Made by a program: the position numbers and the translations under genes
Part shown: positions 5,629-13,942 of the stretch, one piece after another
How the letters are laid out: every line of letters starts with the position of its first letter
Position numbering within the stretch: the stretch's first letter is position 1
The notes under the pieces: model-generated
The model's input: only the letters and a program-made list of their open reading frames with translations
Database searches by the model: none
Told to the model about the DNA's origin: nothing
DNA from: a virus
Virus record (IMG/VR): IMGVR_UViG_3300020411_000214
Span: 1 to 21,022 of that record
DNA length: 21,022 bases
Direction: 5' to 3' (one strand)

Positions 5629-6396
5629 TTATTTATCAAATGATTTTTTCCCTTTAGTAATATACTCAGTCACCTGTGCATAATACTTCTCCATCTCATA
5701 CTTTCTATTATACTGCTTTAAGTCAACCTTCTTACCAGTCATCTCCTCATAGACTGTCATAAATGTACCTATCATGTGCCAGTGTAAAGGTGGCACATAT
5801 CCTGGTGACTGACATACAAAGATCTGATCGAACTTACAATCAGAAACAAATTCATATTGTTCTCTAGTACAGAATCTAAAATTGTTAATATATTTTTCTG
5901 CAAAAGGAACATGAACTAAGTTATGACTATCTGAATTACCTATCCATGTAAAAGATTTTAACCTACCTTTAGTCTGTAACCACATACCCCAGTTACCTTC
6001 CATGACTCTATCAAATGTATCAAGAGCACCTATCTCATCCTCAGGATGTCCAAAGTTTCCTGAGAAAATATCGTCATGATGATCTATATTAACAATTTCT
6101 ATATCAGTATGACCTTCTAAACCATACAAAATATTATCGTGATCATATCCAAAATGAACATCATCACAATTCTTTAATGCTCTTAAGAATGCTCTCAGAC
6201 AATAATGATAGTTCTCTATATCTAATTCATGAGAGAACTGTCCTGGATATAGATTAAATAACTCCCACCACTTAGGGACTGGCCACATATCCGTGCCATC
6301 CATATCATCTTGTGATTGTAGTTCACGGAGTTTATTATCGTTATGAAGTATAGCAGGTCCAGATATAAAATCTAAATCAATACTAAGAATCTTCAT
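5629..6396 (-). CDS. Putative metal-dependent hydrolase with Asp/His motifs
   Basis: A 255-residue protein of uncertain function. It opens MKILSIDLDFISGP, and later has FGYDHDNILY (about 82-91), VNIDHHDDIF (about 102-111) and a GNWGMWL-x-x-WIGN region. DLDF and D-x-H-D-D clusters resemble the metal-binding motifs of the arginase fold, as in UPF0489-type proteins, some of which are peptide arginases. The order of the two clusters here (DLD first, DHHDD second) is the reverse of what I remember for UPF0489, and DHH is also a phosphoesterase motif, so the family is left open. It starts by an ATGA overlap with gp62 and is one of the inserts separating gp62 from regA. Confidence 0.72.
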   Translation of the reverse strand: MKILSIDLDFISGPAILHNDNKLRELQSQDDMDGTDMWPVPKWWELFNLYPGQFSHELDIENYHYCLRAFLRALKNCDDVHFGYDHDNILYGLEGHTDIEIVNIDHHDDIFSGNFGHPEDEIGALDTFDRVMEGNWGMWLQTKGRLKSFTWIGNSDSHNLVHVPFAEKYINNFRFCTREQYEFVSDCKFDQIFVCQSPGYVPPLHWHMIGTFMTVYEEMTGKKVDLKQYNRKYEMEKYYAQVTEYITKGKKSFDK

Positions 6397-6767
6397 ACCA
6401 TACCCCCAGTATTCTGTCTTTCTTTAATAAATTTTATCTGCTCCTTAGTAAGAATCCTCAATGCTGCTTCAGCTTTCTCAGTGCTATACTTATAGTACTT
6501 TTTGACTGCTAGGAGATCCTCTACCTTCTCCTTTTTCATCCACGGAGAAAACCTTTTTCTTTTTCTAAGAGAATGTAAATAGAAATCATACTGTAGTTGT
6601 TTATCTAAATGATGATTCATATTCATCTCATTAGCAAATAAAATAGAATCAATCTGTCCAGACAAACACTTATTCACAACAAAAGGTACATAAGATTTAA
6701 TCTCATCGGGATCCTCAGGAACTTCTTTGCTGAAGTTAATAGAATTTAACCAATGCTTTAGTTCCAT
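6393..6767 (-). CDS. 62: Clamp-loader small subunit gp62
   Basis: Partner of gp44 in the complex that opens the gp45 ring onto primer-template DNA. The protein has 124 residues, shorter than the 187 of T4 but normal for cyanophages. Recognisable cyanophage gp62 features are the N-terminal MELKHWLNSINFSKE, the LSGQIDSILFANEMNMN segment, QYDFYLHSLRKRKRFSPWMK, and the C-terminal KYYKYSTEKAEAALRILTKE. The ATG overlaps the end of the carbamoyltransferase gene by 10 bases. In T4 genes 44 and 62 are adjacent; here three genes lie between them. Confidence 0.9.
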   Translation of the reverse strand: MELKHWLNSINFSKEVPEDPDEIKSYVPFVVNKCLSGQIDSILFANEMNMNHHLDKQLQYDFYLHSLRKRKRFSPWMKKEKVEDLLAVKKYYKYSTEKAEAALRILTKEQIKFIKERQNTGGMV

Positions 6768-8443
6768 AACAAATAATTACCAATGACCAATAGATCCATG
6801 TCCATTTTTCTAAACCCTATTATAGCATCTTCTGGTGTTTCTACAATAGGTTCTCCATTATCATTAAAAGATGTATTAAGAAGGACAGGTTGTTCAAACT
6901 TACGAAGCAACTGACACAGTTTAGGATTTAATTCATCATTAACTGTCTGTATTCTACATGACTTATCCTCATGTGTAATAGCAGGTATCTCATGAGTTGT
7001 AGAATGCTGAGAGAATAGCATATAAGGAGTATCATATCCTTCTAAGAAATAATCTCCTACTGCCTCCTCTAGGATGACTCCAGCAAAGGGTCTCCAGTAT
7101 TCCCTATGTTTTACCCTTTCATTGATTATGTCCTTATTCTCTGCCCTTAGAGGACTCATTAAGATTGATCTAGATCCTAAAGCACGAGGACCATGTTCTG
7201 ATCTTCCTTGAAACCATCCAACAATTTTATTCTCATCAATCGCTTTAGCAACTACCTCACATAACTGATCAAAATCCTCAAAGTATTCATGCTCTTCTGT
7301 AGGTACATAATCATCATAATCTTTTCCTAACAATGCTATATTATGTGGCAACTCAATAGTTTCTTTACACTTATAAGTTCCATAAATTGCAGCACCAAAA
7401 TGAACCCCTGAATCATTTGTGAATGGAGGTATCCAAATACGATTAAACCATTGCTTGAGTAATGAATTAGCACAAACATTTAAGAAACATCCACCAGCAA
7501 AACAAACATCCTCTGTAAGATAATTTTCTTTTCTTAATTGAGATATCCATTTAACAATAGCTTCCTCATAATGATACTGAATATAATAAGCAATATCTTC
7601 CTTAGATAAACCTTTTAAATAATCAAAAACTTGATCATATTTGTGGAAGTTAATCCATGAAGGACCATAATCATACTTGTCAATCTCCATTGTCTTTAAT
7701 GGAAAATCTTCAGAGAATGTATATGGTGGATTTTTATCAGATGGTTTACCATATGCAGATAGTCCCATGATCTTACCTTCTGCACTAAACATTACTACAT
7801 CATCATAATCTTTTTTGTCTTTATAATGATATCTATTATCTTCTAGTTTAATTGCTTTAGCCATATTATATGTCATGACTGCCATGTTCATATAATAATC
7901 ACCAAAAGAATTTTCACCTGCACCAGACTTCATAGTTTGGTTTGTGAATATTCTTTTATCTTTATCAAAATATCCTATACTATTATTTTCATATCCCTTA
8001 GTCATTCCTGCTGCAAAATCCCACTGGGCAGCACCCATACCATCTAATGTCAAATAACTTCCAGAATTAAATGGTGATGTATAAACAGTAGATGCAGCAT
8101 GGCACATATGATGACTAACATACCATAGCTTTGCATTAGGAAATTGCTCTTTAATAAATCTAGCAACTGTTCCATCAGCAGTATGCTTATTACATAAATG
8201 AACTGCACTGGGAGCATAGACTACAATATCAATATCTTCTTTAGGAATATCTCCTAGTACATAATCTATTGATCTATATGGCCATGTACCATCATATTTT
8301 ATTCTACTTAATCTTGCCTCATCAATACTTCTAATATGTTTTCCATCCACAAATAAAGTTGCTCCAGAATCATGGATCCTAGAGAACTCATTTACATTGT
8401 TACCTTCCCAAGTAACAGCACTATGCAGACCTAATATTTTCAT
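6758..8443 (-). CDS. O-carbamoyltransferase (NodU/TobZ/CmcH family)
   Basis: A 561-residue enzyme expected to transfer a carbamoyl group from carbamoyl phosphate, through carbamoyl-AMP, to a hydroxyl. The N-terminal Kae1-like ATPase fold shows HDSGATLFVDG near 24-34, the metal-binding VSHHMCHAAS (H111, H112, H115), DGMGAAQWDFAAG, and GGCFLNVCAN near 330. The C-terminal region has GRSEHGPRALGSRSIL near 412-427, RPFAGVILEE and NTSFNDNGEPIVETPEDA. Length and all signature blocks are complete, so it should be active. The acceptor is unknown: a sugar, a nodulation-factor-like compound, or a hydroxymethylated DNA base, since phage relatives acting on 5-hydroxymethylcytosine have been reported (from memory). 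It lies next to dam, with a 23-base overlap. Confidence 0.92.
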   Translation of the reverse strand: MKILGLHSAVTWEGNNVNEFSRIHDSGATLFVDGKHIRSIDEARLSRIKYDGTWPYRSIDYVLGDIPKEDIDIVVYAPSAVHLCNKHTADGTVARFIKEQFPNAKLWYVSHHMCHAASTVYTSPFNSGSYLTLDGMGAAQWDFAAGMTKGYENNSIGYFDKDKRIFTNQTMKSGAGENSFGDYYMNMAVMTYNMAKAIKLEDNRYHYKDKKDYDDVVMFSAEGKIMGLSAYGKPSDKNPPYTFSEDFPLKTMEIDKYDYGPSWINFHKYDQVFDYLKGLSKEDIAYYIQYHYEEAIVKWISQLRKENYLTEDVCFAGGCFLNVCANSLLKQWFNRIWIPPFTNDSGVHFGAAIYGTYKCKETIELPHNIALLGKDYDDYVPTEEHEYFEDFDQLCEVVAKAIDENKIVGWFQGRSEHGPRALGSRSILMSPLRAENKDIINERVKHREYWRPFAGVILEEAVGDYFLEGYDTPYMLFSQHSTTHEIPAITHEDKSCRIQTVNDELNPKLCQLLRKFEQPVLLNTSFNDNGEPIVETPEDAIIGFRKMDMDLLVIGNYLLWN

Positions 8444-9272
8444 AATTTAAAACTAGAAGTTCTTTACGATCCTGTTGATCTCCCATATAATCACCAACAG
8501 ATCTCATGGTATATGTATGATCAAATTCAGCAAGTTTCCAATCTTTGAAGCGATCTTTAACCAACTGACTGCTGTTGTATGATATCAATTGTTTGGTAGG
8601 ATAATCATCACACCTTCTAGCAAATTCATCATGATCAAATCCTTTATGCATATTACCCTTCTTACCATATAGATTTTGTTTAATATCATAAGGAGGATCA
8701 AGGTACATAAAGTGTCCTTTATTATCCCAATCCTTTATAAACATTCTCTCATAAGAATGATTTGTAATTGTCCAGTTCTCGATTAACTTACTATACTCGC
8801 TAAGTTTTTCGATTCCTCGAAAGGAGAAGTTTGATTCGGATGCCTGTGGGGAGAACGAGGAAGACTCAGTAAGACCACTAAAGGAACACTTGTTACAAAT
8901 ATAAAAAGCAATGGCACGAGAGAAGTCATCTTTAGATTCATCATTAATATCCTCTTTAGATTGCTTAAACAATTCTCTAGCAGTATCCCTATCAGGATAC
9001 ATGTTTTTAATACTCCATAACTTATCCTGCATTGCTGCACCATCATGCTGCAACTGTTGCCAGAAAATAGCAAGTGGTCTATAGAGATCATTTACCCATA
9101 CATTTATATGTGGGTACATCTTAGTAACATATAATGCTACTGATCCACCACCTACAAAAGGTTCACGATACTCACCATAGGTACTAAGATCTGGAAAATA
9201 TTCAGCAATCTTAGTGATAGCACGAGACTTACCACCAGGATAACGAAGGGGAGTTTTAAGTGCCTTGCTCAT
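8421..9272 (-). CDS. dam: DNA adenine methyltransferase (Dam, D12 class)
   Basis: N6-adenine methyltransferase using S-adenosylmethionine. With the ATG at 9272 it has 283 residues (T4 Dam 259). Motifs follow the alpha-class order: LRYPGGKSRA at 9-18, EPFVGGGSVALYV at 37-49 (SAM binding, motif I) and YLDPPYD near 189-195 (catalytic motif IV). The ATG at 9272 is preferred over an in-frame TTG at 9293 because only a few residues should precede the PGGK motif. It overlaps the 68-residue gene upstream by 17 bases and the carbamoyltransferase gene downstream. Likely roles are protection from host restriction or a step of DNA modification; target site (GATC is typical) not provable here. Confidence 0.94.
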   Translation of the reverse strand: MSKALKTPLRYPGGKSRAITKIAEYFPDLSTYGEYREPFVGGGSVALYVTKMYPHINVWVNDLYRPLAIFWQQLQHDGAAMQDKLWSIKNMYPDRDTARELFKQSKEDINDESKDDFSRAIAFYICNKCSFSGLTESSSFSPQASESNFSFRGIEKLSEYSKLIENWTITNHSYERMFIKDWDNKGHFMYLDPPYDIKQNLYGKKGNMHKGFDHDEFARRCDDYPTKQLISYNSSQLVKDRFKDWKLAEFDHTYTMRSVGDYMGDQQDRKELLVLNYENIRSA

Positions 9273-9462
9273 TTTCTTTAATAATCTCTTCAAGTTTTTC
9301 TAAATGTCCAGACACATCAATAAGATTATCGATGCTTGCTAAGTAATCAGCAATGTGCTTACTGATATAAGGTTTCTCAGTCCTTGCTGCAAAAGATAAT
9401 GCATTACGCAAATGTGACTGTGCTTCTCTTAGAGAATCTTCAACTTGGTCTGATAAGGTCAT
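9256..9462 (-). CDS. 68-residue hypothetical helical protein
   Basis: Begins MTLSDQVEDSLREAQSHLRN and ends IIKENEQGT. The sequence is charged with regularly spaced leucines (LREAQSHLRNAL, LASIDNLIDVSGHLEKLEEI), consistent with two or three alpha helices, possibly a helical hairpin. I do not recognise a family. The ATG overlaps the gp44 stop (9459-9462, ATGA), and its end overlaps dam, so it is translated with the clamp loader. It is the first of three genes inserted between genes 44 and 62. Confidence 0.75.
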   Translation of the reverse strand: MTLSDQVEDSLREAQSHLRNALSFAARTEKPYISKHIADYLASIDNLIDVSGHLEKLEEIIKENEQGT

Positions 9463-10403
9463 TTGAATTCACACTCCACCATAAGTTCGGTTAAACATGC
9501 TAACAGATTTATTTCTTGGTCAGCCACGAAAGCCATTTGGTACTGATACTTAGCAATAATGAGCACAGCAGCAGCAATGCTAGGCCCTTCAAGGGATGTA
9601 GTAAGATTGTCATAAAGGCGACGCAAAAGTACAGCAGGATCATTGTCCAAATTATGAACGACCCAGCTACGGACTCCAGAAAAATCTTTCGACCTAATCT
9701 TTTTAACGAGGTCTTCAATCTTAACATCAGAAAATTCTGCTAGTATAGCTGCATCTATTGTACCACCAACTGAGTACCTTTGCAACTCATTTAAAACCCT
9801 CCTCCAATCTGGAAAATGTTTGTTAATGAGTTTAAGGAGAACTTTCTTATCAAATTCGATACCTTCCCCTTCAAGAATCCTAACAATCCTCTCGAAGAAC
9901 GAGACCTGTATCTCTGCCTTCTCCTTACCTTTGATCGAGAACTCAACCACAGAACACCTTGAGTGTAGTGGTTCGATGATTTTATTTTTATAATTACAGG
10001 TAAAGATGAACCTGCAATTTTTGTGGAATGCCTCAATGTTACTCCTCAACAACAACTGAACATCATGTGTTGTGTTGTCTGCCTCATCAATGATAATGAC
10101 TTTGTGCTTCGAGGATGGCAGCAACGACATAGTAGAAGCAAAGTTCTTTGCTTGTCCTCTAACTGTGTCTAGGAACCTACCTTCATCTGAACCATTAATT
10201 AGAATGTAATCACATCCTAACTGCTCACATAGAGCACGAGCAACAGTAGTTTTACCACATCCTGCTGGACCTGTTAAGAGAAGATTAGGAATCTCGCCTG
10301 TATTTAGGAATTCGCTAAAGGTTTTCTTAATATTGTCGGGAAGGATGCAATCAGCAATCGTCTTGGGTCTATATTTCTCGACCCAGAGAAAATCATTCTT
10401 CAT
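9459..10403 (-). CDS. 44: Clamp-loader large subunit gp44 (AAA+ ATPase)
   Basis: ATPase of the sliding-clamp loader, homologous to replication factor C; 314 residues (T4 gp44 319). The N-terminus FLWVEKYRPKTIADCILP is the classical RFC-box start. Walker A is GPAGCGKTT (45-53), Walker B IIIDEAD with DEAD at 106-109, sensor-1 FTCNYKNKI near 134-142, and the arginine finger SRC at 148-150. The C-terminal helical collar follows (about 230-314). It overlaps the end of gene 45 by 11 bases. Confidence 0.97.
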   Translation of the reverse strand: MKNDFLWVEKYRPKTIADCILPDNIKKTFSEFLNTGEIPNLLLTGPAGCGKTTVARALCEQLGCDYILINGSDEGRFLDTVRGQAKNFASTMSLLPSSKHKVIIIDEADNTTHDVQLLLRSNIEAFHKNCRFIFTCNYKNKIIEPLHSRCSVVEFSIKGKEKAEIQVSFFERIVRILEGEGIEFDKKVLLKLINKHFPDWRRVLNELQRYSVGGTIDAAILAEFSDVKIEDLVKKIRSKDFSGVRSWVVHNLDNDPAVLLRRLYDNLTTSLEGPSIAAAVLIIAKYQYQMAFVADQEINLLACLTELMVECEFK

Positions 10404-11064
10404 AAGTAGAGTCAGGTTCCAATGCTATAAAGTAATCTAAACTATAATTTGTATTTGTAAACTTAGAAAGTAAACTCTTAGAGATAGTAACCTCATATGT
10501 ACCTGGAATCAATTTGATATTCTCTATCTTAAAGTTGAACTCAAATACCTGATCTGTCCTACCAACAACAAGAGAAAACTCATTAGAGTTATCATTCTTA
10601 CGATCAGAAACGACCATAGTAACCTCTCTACCATCTCCAACCGCAGATAAATCTGGCAATTGATATACAGAAGATGCTTTAAGAAGTTTCTGTAACTGAA
10701 TACCATCTAACTGAAATGAAACATCTCTAGATGGAAGTGTAACTCCTTTCTCTGGTGGTGATATGATACAATCAGGATCCGCAAAGGCAAACTTAACCTT
10801 AGTTGACTTGCCGTCACGAATAATCATATAGGTCTCATTTCTAAGATCCAGATCAGGATCATTCATGAGATTAATTCCATTAAGGAATTGTGGGAGTTCA
10901 TAAATCCCGAAATCCCTCTCAAAATTCTCATCAATATCTGCCTCTGCAAGAATGTTCTTCATCACAGAAATAGTGCGAAGTTTAGAACCCTTCTTAACTA
11001 GGATAGATTGATTGATAGAGGAGAAATTCTCTAGGAGAGAAATTGTTTTGTCAGAAAGTTTCAT
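10393..11064 (-). CDS. 45: Sliding clamp gp45
   Basis: Trimeric ring that holds gp43 on DNA and, in T4, also activates late transcription. With the start at 11064 it has 223 residues (T4 gp45 228). The beginning MKLSDKTISLLENFSSINQS parallels T4 MKLSKDTTALLKNFATINSG, which is why this ATG is chosen over the in-frame ATG at 11070. Other clamp features are FERDFGIYELPQFLNGINLM near 47-66 and the beta-rich repeat FQLDGIQLQKLLKASSVYQL. It overlaps the DUF3310-like gene by 14 bases and gp44 by 11, so clamp and loader are translated as a chain. Confidence 0.95.
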   Translation of the reverse strand: MKLSDKTISLLENFSSINQSILVKKGSKLRTISVMKNILAEADIDENFERDFGIYELPQFLNGINLMNDPDLDLRNETYMIIRDGKSTKVKFAFADPDCIISPPEKGVTLPSRDVSFQLDGIQLQKLLKASSVYQLPDLSAVGDGREVTMVVSDRKNDNSNEFSLVVGRTDQVFEFNFKIENIKLIPGTYEVTISKSLLSKFTNTNYSLDYFIALEPDSTYEE

Positions 11065-11518
11065 ATCCATTAGTAGGTTCCTTGTCTAATCCTTCAAAGT
11101 GGTATAGAAGTACAGCATAGTGTATAATCTTCTCAATGTCAAGTCTAGTAGTACCTTTCTTATCATAGCGTGATGCATACTTAAGAATGTTACTACGACA
11201 AAATGCAGCTGCATCTCCCACTGCTTCAATAAGATCTAGGGTTTGTACACCCCTCTCATTATATGAGTAGTGAGAACTATATGTTCTGCCAATATAATCC
11301 TTGATTTTCTCAAGGATCTTTTCCTCATTGTACTTGTAATGTACAGGAGGTTTTTCTATCTCTGGTGGACAGTTGCTCATGTCTATAGTGACATTTCCAA
11401 GTTCAACCTGTTCCCACCTACTCTGATTAGAGTGTGTTCCGATTCCAGTCATAATAGGATAATCCTCATCAAATGTTCCATCCATAATAGATGCGGCTAA
11501 TGCCCATGCATTTACCAT
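11051..11518 (-). CDS. DUF3310-like protein upstream of gp45
   Basis: A 155-residue protein. The C-terminal half (about 75-150) has the pattern SSHYSYNERGVQTLDLIEAV, GDAAAFCRSNILKYASRYDK, then LDIEKIIHYAVLLYH: the H-Y ... QTxDxIEA ... F-x-x-x-NxxKYxxRY-xKK ... DxxKxxHY arrangement of phage DUF3310 proteins, whose function is unknown but which have been likened to nucleotide kinases. The N-terminal half (NAWALAASIMDGTFDEDYPI) is not recognised. The ATG at 11518 is chosen because AAGGGTGAT lies just before it; an earlier ATG at 11548 would overlap the oxygenase gene. Confidence 0.8.
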   Translation of the reverse strand: MVNAWALAASIMDGTFDEDYPIMTGIGTHSNQSRWEQVELGNVTIDMSNCPPEIEKPPVHYKYNEEKILEKIKDYIGRTYSSHYSYNERGVQTLDLIEAVGDAAAFCRSNILKYASRYDKKGTTRLDIEKIIHYAVLLYHFEGLDKEPTNGYETF

Positions 11519-11522
11519 TATA

Positions 11523-12155
11523 TCACCCTTTTTGAATGTTGTGTACATTAAAACTCATAGTAATCCTCTCTACATCGCTAGTAAACGGATAGACAGTATG
11601 TCTAAGAGTTGCTGGAAACAAATAAAGTTCACCTGTTTTGGGAACAACTTTAAATGATCCAGAGTATTCAAAACCATCTTCACCATGAATAAATTCCAAC
11701 TGACCAGGACAGGGCATATTAGTGCTAACAGTATTCTTTGCTTCCTCCCGAATAACTTCAGGTATATCAATAAAGATTACTGAACTTAATTGTCCACTGT
11801 GATTGTGAATCGGATTGAACTCATTTTTACGCTGAAAATTGATCCAAGGACCACTACCTAAATCAAATGCAATATGATGGAAGAGTGGTGGAGAATCAAC
11901 ATCAGTAAGGTTTGACATTTTTGTTTTATGTTCATGGCATTCTTTCATGTAATCATGAACATGTGGATAGACAAATTTTACAAATGCCTGACCATCTATT
12001 TTTAACTCTAATTGTTCATCAATATTTCCTGCTAATGAGTATCCTACATTAACAGGATTAATCCTAGAGTCATCTGCTGCATCTAGCAAAAATTGATGAA
12101 ACTCCCCTGATATATCTGTTTTGTATACCAGAGGAGAAAAAGGTTGTAGGATCAT
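11523..12155 (-). CDS. 2-oxoglutarate/Fe(II)-dependent oxygenase-like protein
   Basis: A 210-residue protein of the phage 2OG-Fe(II) oxygenase type (resembling 2OG-FeII_Oxy_5). The jelly-roll motifs are FNPIHNHSGQLSSVIFIDIP (113-132, with H117 and H119 as candidate iron ligands) and the distal GELYLFPATLRHTVYPF (175-191, H186), followed by VERITMSFN with R197, the likely 2-oxoglutarate-binding arginine. These enzymes hydroxylate proteins, small molecules or bases; the substrate is unknown. It starts by an ATGA overlap with the CobS-like gene and a GAGGAGG ribosome site lies immediately before the ATG. Confidence 0.88.
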   Translation of the reverse strand: MILQPFSPLVYKTDISGEFHQFLLDAADDSRINPVNVGYSLAGNIDEQLELKIDGQAFVKFVYPHVHDYMKECHEHKTKMSNLTDVDSPPLFHHIAFDLGSGPWINFQRKNEFNPIHNHSGQLSSVIFIDIPEVIREEAKNTVSTNMPCPGQLEFIHGEDGFEYSGSFKVVPKTGELYLFPATLRHTVYPFTSDVERITMSFNVHNIQKG

Positions 12156-13252
12156 TCCTCCTCACGAATGTCAACATCAGCATCTACCTTGTCATATAAC
12201 TCAAGGAATGATTGCTTAGTCTCATCATCGAAACGATTTAAGCATACCTTGATTGCCTTAAGTTTATCATTCCAGATACTGTAAGCACGAACGATATGAA
12301 CCAATCTACGAGTAGAAATAACCTCGTCAATACCACCATCGTAAAATGTCTTACGAATGATGTCTGCCCAGTCTGTAAGTTTCTTACAGAAATCAGTATC
12401 AGTAACACCTAATTGTGAAGCAAGACCACCTAGAATCTTATACTCTACAGCAGCAGATGGATACTCTTGCTCAAAGGTTACAGGGAATCTTTCTAGGAAT
12501 GCTTCATTCAATACATTAGTACCAATGAATCTACCGTCCTCAGATCCTTTACCCTTAGTGTTAGCAGTTGCAATAACATTAAATCCTGGTGCAGGTTGAA
12601 CAAACTTACCTATCTTCTTAAGGAAGAGTCCTTTACCTTCTAGTACAGGTTGTAAACATAAAATCTTATTAGATGCTAAATCAATTTCATCTAAAAGGAG
12701 TGTAGCTCCCCTTTCCAGTGCCTCGATAACTGGACCATTATGCCATACAGTGTTACCATCAACAAGACGGAACCCACCAATAAGGTCATCTTCGTCTGTT
12801 TCAATTGTAATATTTACCCTAATTAATTCTCTATTTAGTTGAGCACATGCTTGTTCTACACTAAAGGTTTTACCATTGCCAGAGAGTCCTGTAACAAACG
12901 CTGGATAGAACTGACGAGATTGAATAACCTTTTTAATGTCACCAAAATTTCCAAACTTAACGAAAGTAACATCCTTCTCAGGTACTAAATTCTGCTTTAC
13001 CTCAGGAGTAAACTTTACTTGATTTTCTAATTGCTGACGAGCTTCCTTAACAGTCAAATCCCACCGACCACGAACAACCCTATAAGGTCTAAGATAATTC
13101 GTGACGGTGCGATAGTTTAAAGGTTTGTTGTTTGCACAATAGTCCTTGATATCTGCTGCTGTAATTTTAGCACCGAATGTATCCCTTAGGGTATCAACCA
13201 GATTGTCTACATTGATTCTGCGGTTAGCAGGTCTTGACTTAATCTTCGCCAT
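12152..13252 (-). CDS. cobS: MoxR/CobS-type AAA+ ATPase
   Basis: A 366-residue ATPase of the family annotated in cyanophages as CobS (cobaltochelatase subunit), structurally a MoxR-type AAA+ protein. Residues 1-75 form an N-terminal region with the helical DNLVDTLRDTFGAKITAADI and TVTNYLRPYRV segments. The AAA+ core has Walker A GLSGNGKT (122-129), DEDDLIGGFRLVDG, Walker B LLLDEID (185-191), a sensor-1 ATANT near 228-232 and NEAFLERF. No other cobalamin gene is nearby. A VWA-domain metallopeptidase-like gene lies two genes upstream, and MoxR ATPases commonly work with VWA proteins, so a chaperone or remodelling machine is as likely as cobalt insertion. It has its own promoter at 13279-13327. 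Confidence 0.9.
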   Translation of the reverse strand: MAKIKSRPANRRINVDNLVDTLRDTFGAKITAADIKDYCANNKPLNYRTVTNYLRPYRVVRGRWDLTVKEARQQLENQVKFTPEVKQNLVPEKDVTFVKFGNFGDIKKVIQSRQFYPAFVTGLSGNGKTFSVEQACAQLNRELIRVNITIETDEDDLIGGFRLVDGNTVWHNGPVIEALERGATLLLDEIDLASNKILCLQPVLEGKGLFLKKIGKFVQPAPGFNVIATANTKGKGSEDGRFIGTNVLNEAFLERFPVTFEQEYPSAAVEYKILGGLASQLGVTDTDFCKKLTDWADIIRKTFYDGGIDEVISTRRLVHIVRAYSIWNDKLKAIKVCLNRFDDETKQSFLELYDKVDADVDIREEE

Positions 13253-13278
13253 AATAATGTCTTTTGTTGTTTATATAG

Positions 13279-13327
13279 ACATTATAACTCAGATAAGATA
13301 GGATATCAGGGACTAGTGGACACTTTA
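13279..13327 (-). promoter_or_regulatory. CobS-like gene promoter with upstream box
   Basis: The -10 is TATAAT (13286-13281) within TTATAATGTCTATATA. There is no recognisable -35. Instead a 14-base box TAAAGTGTCCACTA lies at 13327-13314, about 40-53 bases before the predicted start near 13274. The same box and -10 block occur before the VWA gene at identical spacing (26 bases between blocks). The first three bases of the box are the stop codon of the upstream gene. Confidence 0.68.
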
Positions 13328-13891
13328 AAAATTGACTGTGAAGCTCTTTGCTCCTGATGCTGTTAACTCTGTAAAGAAATCTTGTAGAGAGAAATTTGCT
13401 TGAGCAAAATTAGTATCTAGTGCTTCAGATATAGGATCAGAATCTACAGCATTAGCATAGACTGTTGCTGGTGCTTTAGGGATCCTTACCCTAGACTTTT
13501 TCTTACGAGATTTAACAGTAGTGGCAACATAACTCTTACCTTGCTTTCTTTCGATAAGACCAGGAAAAGTTCTACCATACTCACCATCTGTGAGTTGCTT
13601 AGACTTCATACCTGCTCTACGGCTAATACTTTCACGAAAGTATGTGACCTGATTTTTAGCAGTTGGTGAGAGTTTATAGAATGGTTCTACAAGGTGGCCA
13701 TGTTCTTCGCAGAACAAGTCCAAACCATACATTTTATTCCACTGATGTGGTGGCAAATTAGCATAGCAATTCTTGGAGTGTCTCCGAATCCTATCAAGAT
13801 TCTGGGGAACCCATTTTGCATATGCATCAAGGGCATCGAGCTCGAACTGTAATCTTTGTTCGGGATCGATGCCACCTATGGATCTAGACAT
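13325..13891 (-). CDS. 188-residue hypothetical protein
   Basis: Begins MSRSIGGIDPEQRLQFELDA and ends GAKSFTVNF. I do not recognise a family. Visible features are an N-terminal helical part with a C-Y-x-N-L-P-P-H-Q-W segment and a CEEHGH stretch (about 61-66) that could bind metal, then a basic middle (SRKKKSRVRIPKAPA, near 130) that could bind nucleic acid, and an acidic/hydrophobic C-terminus. It sits between the VWA metallopeptidase-like gene and the CobS-like ATPase and has its own strong promoter inside the end of the former, so it may be a third component of that system (inference). Confidence 0.78.
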   Translation of the reverse strand: MSRSIGGIDPEQRLQFELDALDAYAKWVPQNLDRIRRHSKNCYANLPPHQWNKMYGLDLFCEEHGHLVEPFYKLSPTAKNQVTYFRESISRRAGMKSKQLTDGEYGRTFPGLIERKQGKSYVATTVKSRKKKSRVRIPKAPATVYANAVDSDPISEALDTNFAQANFSLQDFFTELTASGAKSFTVNF

Positions 13892-13913
13892 AGTGCATTA
13901 TAACAATACTAGT

Positions 13914-13942
13914 ATTATATAGAAATCCACTTCGCTTGTCAA
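13914..13942 (-). promoter_or_regulatory. Consensus sigma-70 promoter
   Basis: A perfect -35 TTGACA (13942-13937), 17-bp spacer and perfect -10 TATAAT (13919-13914). The start should be near 13907, 16 bases before the ATG at 13891. The -35 overlaps the stop-codon region of the VWA gene. A second TATAAT occurs at 13902-13897 without a good -35. No ribosome site is seen, so the mRNA is nearly leaderless. Confidence 0.75.
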
